From positions 992,001 to 1,056,000 of the forward strand of contig NZ_CP042436.1 in assembly GCF_007971025.1 (NCBI RefSeq): a stretch of DNA of 64,000 nt. Reading direction: 5' to 3'. A model generated the notes under the pieces. It saw only the letters and a program-made list of their open reading frames with translations. It had not been told where the DNA came from and ran no database searches. The stretch comes from Mucilaginibacter ginsenosidivorans (GTDB lineage: Bacteria > Bacteroidota > Bacteroidia > Sphingobacteriales > Sphingobacteriaceae). Positions within the stretch are counted from its first letter, which is position 1; the number at the start of each line of letters is the position of its first letter. This document shows, piece after piece, positions 52,661 through 61,894 of this stretch. The translations under genes and the position numbers were made by a program.

Positions 52661-55600
52661 ATGCACTATTTTTTACCCTTACATCACAGGAAGCGTTTTC
52701 GGCAAACCTGCAAAGGCAGTTTGTTCTTCATTTGGCTTTTATGCTGCAGTGTTTTTTGCAGCAGCAGGGCTGTGGCGCAGGCTCCAACATTTACCATGGC
52801 ACTTCGAAATACTTCTATTGAAAAAGTATTTGAAGATATCGAGCAGCAGAGCAGCTACCGGGTTTTATACAGCAAAAAGATAATAGCCAGGGCGAAGCTC
52901 GTGACGGTCATTGTCGAAAAGGCAAGTTTGGAAACGGTGCTGAGCAAATGCTTTTACAATCAACCTTTTGATTACGTTGTACAGGAGCAATCCATCATAG
53001 TAACCCCGAAAAAAAACCGGACGGGTGCATTAGTGCCGACGGCGGATTCCATCATCTCAATACAGGGGCATGTCGTTGACGACAAAGGCAGTCCATTACC
53101 GGGAGCCGGCGTCAGGGTTAAAGGGACGCAGCTCACTACGGTTACTGATGCGAATGGCGCGTTTTCATTGAGTCATGTTAAGTCCAATGCTTTACTTGTC
53201 ATTACATTTATAGGCTTTGTTGCAACGGAACAGCCTGTTTCTAATTCAGTAGACTTTATCATCGAACTAAAGCAGGGAGAGCAGAAACTAAGCGAAGTGA
53301 TCGTATCAACCGGTTACCAGACCATTTCTGCGGAGCGGGCAACAGGTTCCTTTGTAAAGGTGGATAGTGCTTTACTCAATCGAAGGGTCAGCACCAATTT
53401 TATAGATCGCCTTGAGGGTGTGACCAGTGGCCTCGTATTCAATCATAACCTGTCCGGCCTTGACCCGAATGCATCGCCCATTAGTATCCGCGGACGCAGT
53501 ACCATCTTTGCCAATACAAAGCCGCTGATCGTAGTGGATAACTTTCCATACGAGGGGGACCTGGACAATATTAACCCAAATGACATTGCGGACATCAGCA
53601 TTCTAAAAGACGCGGCCGCTGCTTCAATTTGGGGAGCAAGGGCCGCCAACGGGGTCATCGTAGTTACCACAAAAAAGGGGAAGATAAATCAGCCATTGCA
53701 GGTCAGCCTCAATAGCAGCATGACCATAGGCGAAAAACCCAATTTATTTTACAGCCCTAATTTTTTAGATGCTTCTGATTTTATTGACCTCGAAACCTAC
53801 CTCTTTAATAAAGGCTATTATAACGCAACTTTAAACAGTAAAAGCAGGCGCAATGTGCTTACACCTGTAGTGGACATTTTAGCGGCTGAGCGGGCCGGGA
53901 CTATTAGTCAATCCGATGCTAATGCCCGGATTAATGCTTTTCGCGGCCAGGATGTGCGCAATGACTTTAATAAATATTTTTACCGCAGGCGCTTCGATCA
54001 GCAGGAGTCGCTTACTTTAAGCGGTGGCAGCACTAAGGCTACTTATTTATTTTCCGCAGGCTATGATAACGACATAAGCAACCTTGTGCGAAATGACTAT
54101 AGCAGGGTCACCCTCAATGAAAATACCAGCTACGAGCCTGTAAGAAACCTTAACCTTTCCATCGGCATACATTATGCAACAAACAAGCTGGACAATAACA
54201 ATCCCGGTTATGCAGGTATAACTTCCAACGGAAGTGCGATCTATCCCTATGCGGCTTTTGCAGGTCCCAATGGAAATTCATTGGCGGTTTCCAAAGATCA
54301 TCCTTACAGCTACGTTTCGGCGCAGACAAATCTGCTGGACTGGTCTTACCGGCCACTTGATGAATTAAATCTGGCAAATAATGTTACCCATGTAAATGAT
54401 ATAAGGATCAACCCTTCAATCAGCTATAAATTCACGAACTGGTTGACCGCCGACGTCCGTTATCAATACGATAAGCAATTTACCGAGAACGATAATATAC
54501 AATCCCAGGACGGATATTATGTGCGCAACCTGGTCAATCTTTACAGCCAGGTAAATGCCGGAACGGTAACACGACCTATCCCATACGGGGACATATATGA
54601 CAAGGGGGTTAATGATTATGCGGCCAGTATATTTCGTGGCCAGCTTAATTTCAATAAAGAATTTGGCAGTAAGAACTTTGTGTCCGCCATTGCGGGTCTC
54701 GAATACCAGCAACAAATTACGGACCTGAGCCAGTACCGGCTATATGGTTATAACAGCGAAGCTGCCAGCAGCAGCCCGGTTGCCTATGGAACGGTCTTCC
54801 CTGCTTATCAAAATCTTGCGCCAGCAGCGGCTATTCCTTACAAGGATAGTTTCGATGAAATGGTGAATGAGCTGCGTTCCTACTTTGTAAATGCATCGTA
54901 CACCTATAATGATAAATACACAGTTTCTGGCAGTGCCCGATTTGATCAGAGTAATCTTTTTGGCGTAAATACCAACCAGAAAGGCGTACCCTTATGGTCA
55001 GCCGGTCTGAGTTGGGCCATTAATAAAGAAGCTTTCTACCAGGTACAATGGTTGCCGGAACTGAGGCTGCGTGCCACTTATGGTATCAATGGGAATATCG
55101 ACCGTACATTGACTGCTTTTAATACGGGGCGCTACAGCGTTAGCGAAATCACTAATGCCCCGGATGTCTATGTTACCAATCCTCCCAATCCGGACCTGCG
55201 TTGGGAAAAAGACCGTATGCTGAACATCGGTATTGATTTCGGTTTGGCTGACAGGCGTATAACCGGCTCTATTGAGTATTTCCACCGGAAAGGAACTGAT
55301 ATTGTCGGCTACGCGATCATTGATCCTACAAGTGGTTTTTCCAGCTATAAGGGCAATGTGGCGGATATGGAGGGTCACGGCTTTGACCTGAAACTGAACA
55401 GCAGGAACCTAAACGGGCTGTTGAAGTGGAACACTACGTTTCTATTCAGCAAGGCTTCCGACAAAGTCACCCGGTACAATGCGGGTGTAACGCCCGTCAG
55501 CACCATTGTCCAGTCCGGTGACGGTACGCTTGACGGCACGATCAGTTCTTTCTTTGTGCCCATAGCAGGACATCCTGTATTCAGCGTGTACAGTTACAAA

Positions 55601-56206
55601 TGGGCGGGACTCGACCCACAGACCGGCGACCCGATGGGCTATCTCAACGGCGCCGTCAGCAAAGATTATGCAAGTATTACAAGTTCCACCAATACCAATG
55701 ATCTTGTTTATAATGGCCCCGCAAACCCAACTTTAAGCGGTAGCCTCAGGAATGATTTCTCCTATAAAGCTTTTACACTGTCCATCAATATAGCTTATGA
55801 ATTTGGCTTTTATTTCAGACGGCCCTCTGTGAACTACCAAAACCTGTTTGGACTTTACATCGGGAACAAAGACTACCTGAAAAGGTGGCAGAAGACTGGG
55901 GATGAACAATCAACCAACGTTCCCTCTTTGGTTTACCCTGACAACCTCACCCGTGATAATTTCTACACCTACTCGTCTGTACTTGTGGAAAAAGGAGATA
56001 ATATCAGGCTGCAGGACATTCGGCTAAGCTATGATTTAAAAACGCTGCGCATCGGATCGGCAAGGCTTAATAACCTGCAAATATTTGCCTACGCCAACAA
56101 CCTGGGGATTCTATGGCGAGCCAATAAATATGGCCTTGATCCTGATTTTGTAAACGGCTATCCTGATCCGAAAACATGGTCATTAGGCCTTAACCTTCAC
56201 TTTTAA
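52661..56206 (+). CDS. SusC/RagA TonB-linked outer-membrane transporter with STN domain
   Basis: The 1181-residue protein has a signal region (to about AVAQA), an STN (secretin/TonB) domain (about 42-120) that signals to FecR, a carboxypeptidase-like domain (IQGHVVDDKGSPLPGAGVRV), a plug with ILKDAAAASIWGARAANGVI, and a beta barrel ending SLGLNLHF. The STN domain implies control of gene expression by transported substrate. The substrate is unknown. It is followed 11 bp later by the SusD gene. Confidence 0.95.
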   Translation: MHYFLPLHHRKRFRQTCKGSLFFIWLLCCSVFCSSRAVAQAPTFTMALRNTSIEKVFEDIEQQSSYRVLYSKKIIARAKLVTVIVEKASLETVLSKCFYNQPFDYVVQEQSIIVTPKKNRTGALVPTADSIISIQGHVVDDKGSPLPGAGVRVKGTQLTTVTDANGAFSLSHVKSNALLVITFIGFVATEQPVSNSVDFIIELKQGEQKLSEVIVSTGYQTISAERATGSFVKVDSALLNRRVSTNFIDRLEGVTSGLVFNHNLSGLDPNASPISIRGRSTIFANTKPLIVVDNFPYEGDLDNINPNDIADISILKDAAAASIWGARAANGVIVVTTKKGKINQPLQVSLNSSMTIGEKPNLFYSPNFLDASDFIDLETYLFNKGYYNATLNSKSRRNVLTPVVDILAAERAGTISQSDANARINAFRGQDVRNDFNKYFYRRRFDQQESLTLSGGSTKATYLFSAGYDNDISNLVRNDYSRVTLNENTSYEPVRNLNLSIGIHYATNKLDNNNPGYAGITSNGSAIYPYAAFAGPNGNSLAVSKDHPYSYVSAQTNLLDWSYRPLDELNLANNVTHVNDIRINPSISYKFTNWLTADVRYQYDKQFTENDNIQSQDGYYVRNLVNLYSQVNAGTVTRPIPYGDIYDKGVNDYAASIFRGQLNFNKEFGSKNFVSAIAGLEYQQQITDLSQYRLYGYNSEAASSSPVAYGTVFPAYQNLAPAAAIPYKDSFDEMVNELRSYFVNASYTYNDKYTVSGSARFDQSNLFGVNTNQKGVPLWSAGLSWAINKEAFYQVQWLPELRLRATYGINGNIDRTLTAFNTGRYSVSEITNAPDVYVTNPPNPDLRWEKDRMLNIGIDFGLADRRITGSIEYFHRKGTDIVGYAIIDPTSGFSSYKGNVADMEGHGFDLKLNSRNLNGLLKWNTTFLFSKASDKVTRYNAGVTPVSTIVQSGDGTLDGTISSFFVPIAGHPVFSVYSYKWAGLDPQTGDPMGYLNGAVSKDYASITSSTNTNDLVYNGPANPTLSGSLRNDFSYKAFTLSINIAYEFGFYFRRPSVNYQNLFGLYIGNKDYLKRWQKTGDEQSTNVPSLVYPDNLTRDNFYTYSSVLVEKGDNIRLQDIRLSYDLKTLRIGSARLNNLQIFAYANNLGILWRANKYGLDPDFVNGYPDPKTWSLGLNLHF

Positions 56207-56217
56207 TTCTCAAAGAC

Positions 56218-57588
56218 ATGAAAACGTTTTACTGTAAAACAATAATAGGCAACATTATTATATTGGGCCTGCTGCTTACGGCGTCCTGCAGAAAAGATGC
56301 GCTCAATATCAAACCTGACCAGGCTCTCGTCGTGCCTACTACGTTGCAGGATTTCCAGGGTATGCTGGACAATGTGGTAACACTCAATGAATACGGCCCT
56401 GCAATGGCCGAAATCGGCGCCGGTGACTTTTATTTAAGTTATGCCAGCTGGCAGTCTCTTTCAGACCCATTTGAACAAAATTGCTATATCTGGGCAAAGG
56501 ATATTTATAATGGCGAGACCGCCTACGATTGGGATTCTGCTTACCAGAAAATCTTCTATACGAACGTGGTGCTTGATGGGCTAAAGCAAATAAATATTAA
56601 TAATGCTAACCAATCAGACTATAACAACATCAAGGGCCAGGCATTATTTGTCCGTGCATTCAGCCTCTTTCAGATGGCCCAGGAATTTGCAAAGCCGTAT
56701 AACGCAGCCACAGCCAAAACGGATTTGGGCATAGTCCTTCGTTTGACCGCTGACGTGAATGCGAAATCTACCCGTGCCACAGTACAGCAGACCTACGACC
56801 AGATTGTCAGTGATCTTACCGAGGCAGCTGGCCTGTTGCCTGATAATCCTAAGTATCTAACCCGCGCCTCAAAGCCAGGTGCCGAAGCGCTGCTTTCGAG
56901 GACTTACCTGTCGATGTCTGATTATCCAAATGCCCTGAAAAGTGCGGATGCTTCTTTGAAGGTAAATAATGATCTCATCGATTACAATAAACTAGATTCG
57001 ACGGCCTACCAGCCGCTGCAAATGTTTAACAATGAAGTCCTATACCATGAAGTATTGACCTTATACCTGTCATTTTATTTTGGCCTTGCAGATCCTTCGC
57101 TCGTAAATTCCTATGACCAAAATGACTTGCGGCGGGTAATGTTTTTTAGTAATAATGGTGATGGCACCTACTCCTTTAAAGGAAGCTATGGCGGCGATCT
57201 ATATTTCTTTGGCGGGTTGGCAACAGATGAAATGTACCTGAACCGCGCAGAGTGCTATGCCCGCCAGGGAGACGCCAGTTCCGCTTTGCAGGATCTTAAT
57301 GCGTTATTGAAGATGCGATATAAAACGGGAACTTTTGTGCCGGTGACAGCAACTGGCCCGGATGATGCCTTGACAAAAATACTTGGCGAACGGCGCAAGG
57401 AACTCTGTTTCAGGAGCATACGCTGGAGCGATCTGCGGCGCTTAAACCAGGATAACCGCTTTGCCGTCACTCTTTCCCGAACACTGAATGGCCAGACCTA
57501 TACCTTGCCTCCAAATGATCCGCGTTATGTATATCCTTTTTCAAATGATATAATTTCCTTAACTGGAATTCAGCAAAATGCCAGGTAG
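56218..57588 (+). CDS. SusD/RagB-family outer-membrane lipoprotein
   Basis: The 456-residue lipoprotein has a lipobox (LLTASC), a SusD-like alpha-helical (TPR) body (GQALFVRAFSLFQMAQEFAKPY) and an RagB-like C-terminal region (LNRAECYARQGDASSALQDLNAL; ERRKELCFRSIRWSDLRRL). It partners SusC to capture a substrate. It ends one base before the stop of a convergent gene, so no intergenic terminator exists here. Confidence 0.93.
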   Translation: MKTFYCKTIIGNIIILGLLLTASCRKDALNIKPDQALVVPTTLQDFQGMLDNVVTLNEYGPAMAEIGAGDFYLSYASWQSLSDPFEQNCYIWAKDIYNGETAYDWDSAYQKIFYTNVVLDGLKQININNANQSDYNNIKGQALFVRAFSLFQMAQEFAKPYNAATAKTDLGIVLRLTADVNAKSTRATVQQTYDQIVSDLTEAAGLLPDNPKYLTRASKPGAEALLSRTYLSMSDYPNALKSADASLKVNNDLIDYNKLDSTAYQPLQMFNNEVLYHEVLTLYLSFYFGLADPSLVNSYDQNDLRRVMFFSNNGDGTYSFKGSYGGDLYFFGGLATDEMYLNRAECYARQGDASSALQDLNALLKMRYKTGTFVPVTATGPDDALTKILGERRKELCFRSIRWSDLRRLNQDNRFAVTLSRTLNGQTYTLPPNDPRYVYPFSNDIISLTGIQQNAR

Positions 57589-57589
57589 C

Positions 57590-58630
57590 TTATGGCAATT
57601 GGTAAACAGCAACACAGTGGGAATAAAGTGCTATAATCCTCCTGTTACGGGCAAAAATATGTACTACCTGTTCGCCTTTTTGCCGGGGCACATAAAAACT
57701 GCCCCGGTAAATTCCTGTTACCGCGTTATAGCAATCGATAACGGAGTTACTAAGGAAATCACTGGTACGTTCGTTATCTGCCTGAAGGGCGGAACTGCAA
57801 TAAAGAATTCCATCATCCAGGCAACTAGTAATTGTCGAAAATATAGGTGCTGCGCTTAATGTATAGGTTGGCCGGTAACCTGCCTTCGACATCTTTTTAC
57901 CATTGTCGGGTAAAGTGAAATTGGTATCAATAGTCGTATGCCGCGATATGTGCAACAAGCAAGTATCAAACGTGACAAAGCGGTTTGCATAAAAGTATTT
58001 ATAGATGAGCAAATGAGACGATTGATCATAAAGCAGTAATCCATCAGTAGAAAATCCAGCGTCGTGTTTACATTCCAGGATGTTTTTAAAAGGTACCTCT
58101 GTATTTTTATCGATATTGACTGACTCGATTACCTGGTCTCCCAACCCAGTATCCAAAGCGCGGACAATATATCGTGATGTATCGAGTGCAATACCTCTGC
58201 TGAATTTCCTAAGAAGCCAATGGCAATTTATCGCACCGGTTTTTAGGTTAATGCAATAAATAGCAGGCATGTTCGAGGCATAAACAAAAGTATGGGCGTC
58301 ATCTATTACTATTCTGAAATTACTTTGCAAACTTGTATTTGCCTGCATGGGTAGGTATACCATCTTGATACTGGAGAAATCATCTGATGTCCTGATAATT
58401 TGTGTGGGATCTGAGGTTTGAAAAAACAACTCGTCATCGGTCGCGCCGGCAATATCTGTAGCACCGTTTACCTGCCAGGATAAATATTTTGGCTTTAAAT
58501 GCGGTATTGCTCGTTGCCTGTTAAATCCGTTTCTTCGCTCATTAGGTTTACTGCTAAAACCGTACAGCAAAACAACCGCAAGGCCCGATCCAATAGCAAT
58601 AAGCGCCAATAAAAGCAATGCTTTTTTCAT
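57590..58630 (-). CDS. Hypothetical membrane-anchored propeller-like protein
   Basis: The 346-residue protein has one N-terminal transmembrane helix (residues 4-24) and an exported body rich in beta strands with repeating short motifs (QVNGATDIAGATDDELFFQ; CHWLLRKFSRGIALD; YTLSAAPIFSTI). This fits a beta-propeller-like fold of the sort seen in Bacteroidota (BF3164-like), but the family call is weak. It lies downstream of the tiny secreted peptide on the same strand, and may handle or sense it. Confidence 0.5.
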   Translation of the reverse strand: MKKALLLLALIAIGSGLAVVLLYGFSSKPNERRNGFNRQRAIPHLKPKYLSWQVNGATDIAGATDDELFFQTSDPTQIIRTSDDFSSIKMVYLPMQANTSLQSNFRIVIDDAHTFVYASNMPAIYCINLKTGAINCHWLLRKFSRGIALDTSRYIVRALDTGLGDQVIESVNIDKNTEVPFKNILECKHDAGFSTDGLLLYDQSSHLLIYKYFYANRFVTFDTCLLHISRHTTIDTNFTLPDNGKKMSKAGYRPTYTLSAAPIFSTITSCLDDGILYCSSALQADNERTSDFLSNSVIDCYNAVTGIYRGSFYVPRQKGEQVVHIFARNRRIIALYSHCVAVYQLP

Positions 58631-58642
58631 AGTGGTTGATTT

Positions 58643-58680
58643 GAAAAATTAGAAAGTCCGTAGGGAGGTATCGGACTTTC
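58643..58680 (-). terminator. Hairpin terminator after the small secreted peptide gene
   Basis: GAAAGTCCG and CGGACTTTC form a perfect 9-bp stem (58652-58680, 11-base loop), with TAATTTTTC following on the minus strand. It would stop, or attenuate, transcription between the peptide gene and the propeller-like gene, leaving the short mRNA abundant. Confidence 0.7.
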
Positions 58681-58687
58681 GTGTTGC

Positions 58688-58873
58688 TTAGTTATGCACA
58701 AAGTTCCCCGGCAGGATGTTGCTGTTGGCATCAACGCAACATTGGTTTGTTGTACCAACACAACGTCCGGTTGAACAGTCCGGCAGGCCGACCTTGGCTT
58801 TTGATGTTGCATAGGCTGCGCCGGTGGCTAAAATAAAGGCTGCTGCAATCATTGCTAATCTGATCTTTTTCAT
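58688..58873 (-). CDS. Tiny secreted Cys-containing peptide (DUF6520-like)
   Basis: The 61-residue product has a clear signal peptide (MKKIRLAMIAAAFILATG to about AYATS), leaving a mature peptide near 40 residues with four Cys (DCSTGRC and QCC). DUF6520 proteins of Bacteroidota have this layout, and the assignment is from memory. Neighbours with redox roles (MauE-like membrane protein, TlpA, DsbD) suit a disulfide-bearing exported peptide. It has its own terminator, so it may be transcribed strongly. Function is unknown. Confidence 0.6.
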   Translation of the reverse strand: MKKIRLAMIAAAFILATGAAYATSKAKVGLPDCSTGRCVGTTNQCCVDANSNILPGNFVHN

Positions 58874-58980
58874 AATGAAATCGCTTTTATAATCTTAAAA
58901 AGCTATAAAACTTACGTTAGCATTAATTTGCCTACTTTTTTCTACAGGTGTTCGGCTATTCCTGTTATTGGCCAATATTG

Positions 58981-59421
58981 TTAAACAAAGGTCATTGTTG
59001 TTTCATTTGTCGCGCCCGGTTCGTGGTATATAAGGATAGCCAGGGCTGTGGCTCCTATAAACAAAGAATTAAAAATGATATGAGCCTTCCAGGATAAACC
59101 CTGCAAGATCCCACCACAACTGCAGGGTATATAATAGCTGTAGTTCAAAATGACTATCAGGTAAAATGTAAATATCATGAGGAGCGCAAATGAAGCATAT
59201 AGCCCGAGCTTCCTCGTCCTCTTAAAAATCAGAGTGAATGAAATAAGGATTTCTAAAGTTGGTACTGCTACTGCAATGGTACTTGCAAACAGATCTAATA
59301 AAGGAGATTTGCCAAGCTGAACCCTGAAATTGCTGAAATCAAGTATCTTACTGACAGCTGCGTAGGTAAACAATACTATTAGCAAAAAGGAAACCGCTTC
59401 AATAATGAATTTACGAATCAT
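58981..59421 (-). CDS. MauE/DoxX-like redox-associated membrane protein
   Basis: The 146-residue protein has four membrane helices and a PCSCGGILQG motif on a periplasmic side, typical of MauE-like proteins that support disulfide chemistry in methylamine utilisation and peptide maturation systems. It ends with FV after a polar tail. It lies upstream of the secreted peptide gene (107 bp), on the same strand, and may keep the peptide's cysteines in the right state. Confidence 0.75.
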   Translation of the reverse strand: MIRKFIIEAVSFLLIVLFTYAAVSKILDFSNFRVQLGKSPLLDLFASTIAVAVPTLEILISFTLIFKRTRKLGLYASFALLMIFTFYLIVILNYSYYIPCSCGGILQGLSWKAHIIFNSLFIGATALAILIYHEPGATNETTMTFV

Positions 59422-59562
59422 AGCGAGTGATATTTTCAGGTGAAAAGAAAATCCAGTCTTGACGGAAGAATGCAGGCCTGTAATTGAAAACCGAGTGTAA
59501 AATTACATCTGTGCTGGCACAGGCTGTTTAGCAAATCGTCTCTATTTCTTGTCCAAATGACT

Positions 59563-59946
59563 CTATTTTTTGTCCATTTGGCTCCCGGGCGAGCGATCCT
59601 CAATTATGTAATATTTGGGTGGATGCCCATAATATTTGATAAATGCCCGCGTCAGACTCGATGCCTCCTTGTATCCGACAAGGGTCCCGGCCTGATTGAT
59701 ATTGCAATGTCTTTCGACAATAAGCTCCATTACTTTTTCCATCCGGGATTTAAGAATAAACTGATGCAATGACTGATTAAAAAAGGCAGAGAAATGCCTA
59801 TGCAGAGTTGATTTACCGATACGGTGTTGCGCTGCAATTGCTGCGGCTGTTAATTCTTTATCAAGATTTTCGAGAATAAACGATTTGACTTCCTCAAGTC
59901 TCTTAATATCAGACTCGAAGAGTACCATCCTATTATTTGGTCCCAT
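59563..59946 (-). CDS. AraC-type DNA-binding protein without sensor domain
   Basis: The 127-residue protein consists of the double HTH only (TAAAIAAQHRIGKSTLHRHFS; NINQAGTLVGYKEASSLTRAF) with the terminal YYGHPPKYY signature. The lack of a sensor domain suggests control by level or partner. It lies 32 bp after the histidine kinase gene on the same strand, so it may be the last gene of that operon or regulate the peptide genes that follow. Confidence 0.8.
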   Translation of the reverse strand: MGPNNRMVLFESDIKRLEEVKSFILENLDKELTAAAIAAQHRIGKSTLHRHFSAFFNQSLHQFILKSRMEKVMELIVERHCNINQAGTLVGYKEASSLTRAFIKYYGHPPKYYIIEDRSPGSQMDKK

Positions 59947-59978
59947 GTGTAAAACTGTTCACCGCGGCTGCGGCCAAA

Positions 59979-60734
59979 TTAGAATTCCGAAATGAAAAGT
60001 TCGACGGCACATCCCTCGCCAGGTTGAGATATGATTTGAAAGTCACCATTGAGCAATTTTGCCCTGTCCCTCATGTTAGCCATCCCGATACCTTTTCCGT
60101 TACTGGTTCCTATATCAAAGCCAGTCCCATCGTCTTTTATCTGCATCCTAAAACCGTTCTTCTGATACTCAATAACGATTTCAACGTTTGCCGCGCCGGA
60201 GTGCCTGACGATATTATTGAGCACTTCCTGAGCGATCCGGTATATCAGCAGGTCTTTCTCAGGATGTACATTTATGATCTGACCTTCTATATGCAAATTA
60301 CAGTTTAGTTTTCCTGAGCGCTTCAAATACTCAATATCATCCTGAAGCACATTGGCAAATCCCCGCTTTTTTATAAAGTCACTGTTTAGTGAATGGCTAA
60401 TATTATTGGAATGGATTATTATCTGGTCGGTAATGTTTTTAACGTCTTCAAGATACTGTCTGCTTTCTTCGCCATGAGTATATTTAACAAGCTGCCGCAC
60501 GGTCATCTTTAAAAAATTAGACAACTGCCCGATATTATCATGCACGTCCTTGGCGATCTGGTTCATCATTCGCTCCCCTTCCTCCAGCTTATCTATTAGG
60601 AGCCTTTCGCGCTCCTGGTGGTGCTGGTTAAGTCTGGTCCTGTAATGAAGAGTGAAAAATACCAGAAGAAAGGTGAACAGGATGAGGATAATTGATCCCG
60701 CAATAAAGAGCAATATCAAAGAACTATCCAACAT
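59979..60734 (-). CDS. Sensor histidine kinase (NarX/HisKA_3 type)
   Basis: The 251-residue protein has one N-terminal membrane helix (about 3-27), an H-box DVHDNIGQL (His about 65), and an ATPase domain with the N-box AQEVLNNIVRHSG, G1 DDGTGFD and G2 GKGIGMANM. It has no periplasmic domain. It overlaps the upstream membrane-protein gene by 11 bp. Its partner is the NarL-type regulator at 61895, first gene of the same operon. Confidence 0.9.
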   Translation of the reverse strand: MLDSSLILLFIAGSIILILFTFLLVFFTLHYRTRLNQHHQERERLLIDKLEEGERMMNQIAKDVHDNIGQLSNFLKMTVRQLVKYTHGEESRQYLEDVKNITDQIIIHSNNISHSLNSDFIKKRGFANVLQDDIEYLKRSGKLNCNLHIEGQIINVHPEKDLLIYRIAQEVLNNIVRHSGAANVEIVIEYQKNGFRMQIKDDGTGFDIGTSNGKGIGMANMRDRAKLLNGDFQIISQPGEGCAVELFISEF

Positions 60735-61380
60735 ACCTGAGATTTAATCTTGGATAAAACAGGAACACAAGTGTAAAAGCAATGTTGGTAGTCGCACTTA
60801 GATAAGCAATGGAATAGTCAATGAATCGCTTGTACCCGTTTAGGTGCCTGGTCTCGTAGTCATACAGCGACATAGTGAAAAAATTAAACACATAGAAAAA
60901 GAACAGCACAAGAATAATCCAGAAATGGGGTGACCGTTGAATCTTCAGGTAGGTTTGATTCAGCAGAAATTGTGTGTAAACAAACATACCAAGTGCCAGC
61001 ACAATCAGCGTCTGATACAGGAAATAATTGCTGTTATAGGTTTTGATGGACTGAAGGAACCACATATTTAAAACACCCACGACGATACTGAACAATCCGA
61101 TAAGTAACCCGATGTTCCTGCGCTTCAAAGTATTACTGCAATAGTTGAAATAAAGGGCAATAAGAAAGACCTGTCCAAGATTTGACACGTTATAGACGGC
61201 TAGATTATTGCGGTATTTATATGCCACAACAGCCGCCACACATTCTGTCAAAAATGCCAGTGTGAGCAAGTAGAATATTATCCTTGAAGCCTGGTCCAGC
61301 ATTCTATAACGCAGGGCTGCGATCAGCACAGGCAAGGCCGACGAGGACAAGCTCATGATTACCGAGATATAATAATTCAT
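60724..61380 (-). CDS. Polytopic membrane protein in the two-component operon
   Basis: The 218-residue protein has about seven hydrophobic helices and few charged loops (ISVIMSLSSSALPVLIAAL; FLIALYFNYCSNTL; LALGMFVYTQFLL). It is similar in layout to sensory membrane modules of Bacteroidota kinases that are split as separate proteins. It lies 10 bp after the lipoprotein gene and overlaps the kinase gene, so it may act as its sensor. Confidence 0.6.
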   Translation of the reverse strand: MNYYISVIMSLSSSALPVLIAALRYRMLDQASRIIFYLLTLAFLTECVAAVVAYKYRNNLAVYNVSNLGQVFLIALYFNYCSNTLKRRNIGLLIGLFSIVVGVLNMWFLQSIKTYNSNYFLYQTLIVLALGMFVYTQFLLNQTYLKIQRSPHFWIILVLFFFYVFNFFTMSLYDYETRHLNGYKRFIDYSIAYLSATTNIAFTLVFLFYPRLNLRYVG

Positions 61381-61390
61381 CGTGATCGGT

Positions 61391-61891
61391 TTAGGGTAAT
61401 AACGGATTGCCGGCTGTGCCCGGAGGGCAGTTCGTTGGGCAAGCCATCGAATTATCTATTACAAGATTATTGGTGTAATAGACATACTCACCTGATGAGG
61501 TATAACCCGCTAAGATTAAAGTTAATCCATTATTACTGTAGCCGCAATTTTTGTTTGCATGGCCGCTGTTGACATAACTTAGCCTGTGCGCCAGGAAAAC
61601 TTTCAGTCCTGTAATCGTACTGCTGCCGCTAAGACTATCAAGGTATAGGCGTAATAGAGACGCATTTAAAGTGAAGGCACGGGCATCGGAATCATTTCCA
61701 GTGTAATTAATGCTGTTTAAATAGCTTCCGATCATTTTATTTGCGGAATCTACCGGGATGACGTCTGGAAAGCCATAGGTCGCTCCTGTAGTTTTAAGAC
61801 CTTGCTTTATTACAGGTCCCGGATTAGCATTGGACGTGGTGCAGCTGGCCAGCACCGGAAGTGCCAGCAAAGCCAATAGCGTGCGTTTCAT
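61391..61891 (-). CDS. Lipoprotein in the two-component operon
   Basis: The 166-residue product has a lipobox (VLASC, Cys16) and a mature part with three Cys near the end (ANKNCGYS; MACPTNCPPG). It lies 3 bp after the response regulator gene, inside the operon. Function unknown. A periplasmic signal-presenting role is possible. Confidence 0.6.
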   Translation of the reverse strand: MKRTLLALLALPVLASCTTSNANPGPVIKQGLKTTGATYGFPDVIPVDSANKMIGSYLNSINYTGNDSDARAFTLNASLLRLYLDSLSGSSTITGLKVFLAHRLSYVNSGHANKNCGYSNNGLTLILAGYTSSGEYVYYTNNLVIDNSMACPTNCPPGTAGNPLLP

Positions 61892-61894
61892 AGA

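Noticed and set aside
57578..57859. Plus-strand frame of 93 residues after SusD
   Set aside because: It is antisense to the propeller-like gene and overlaps the SusD end in another frame. No coding signal.
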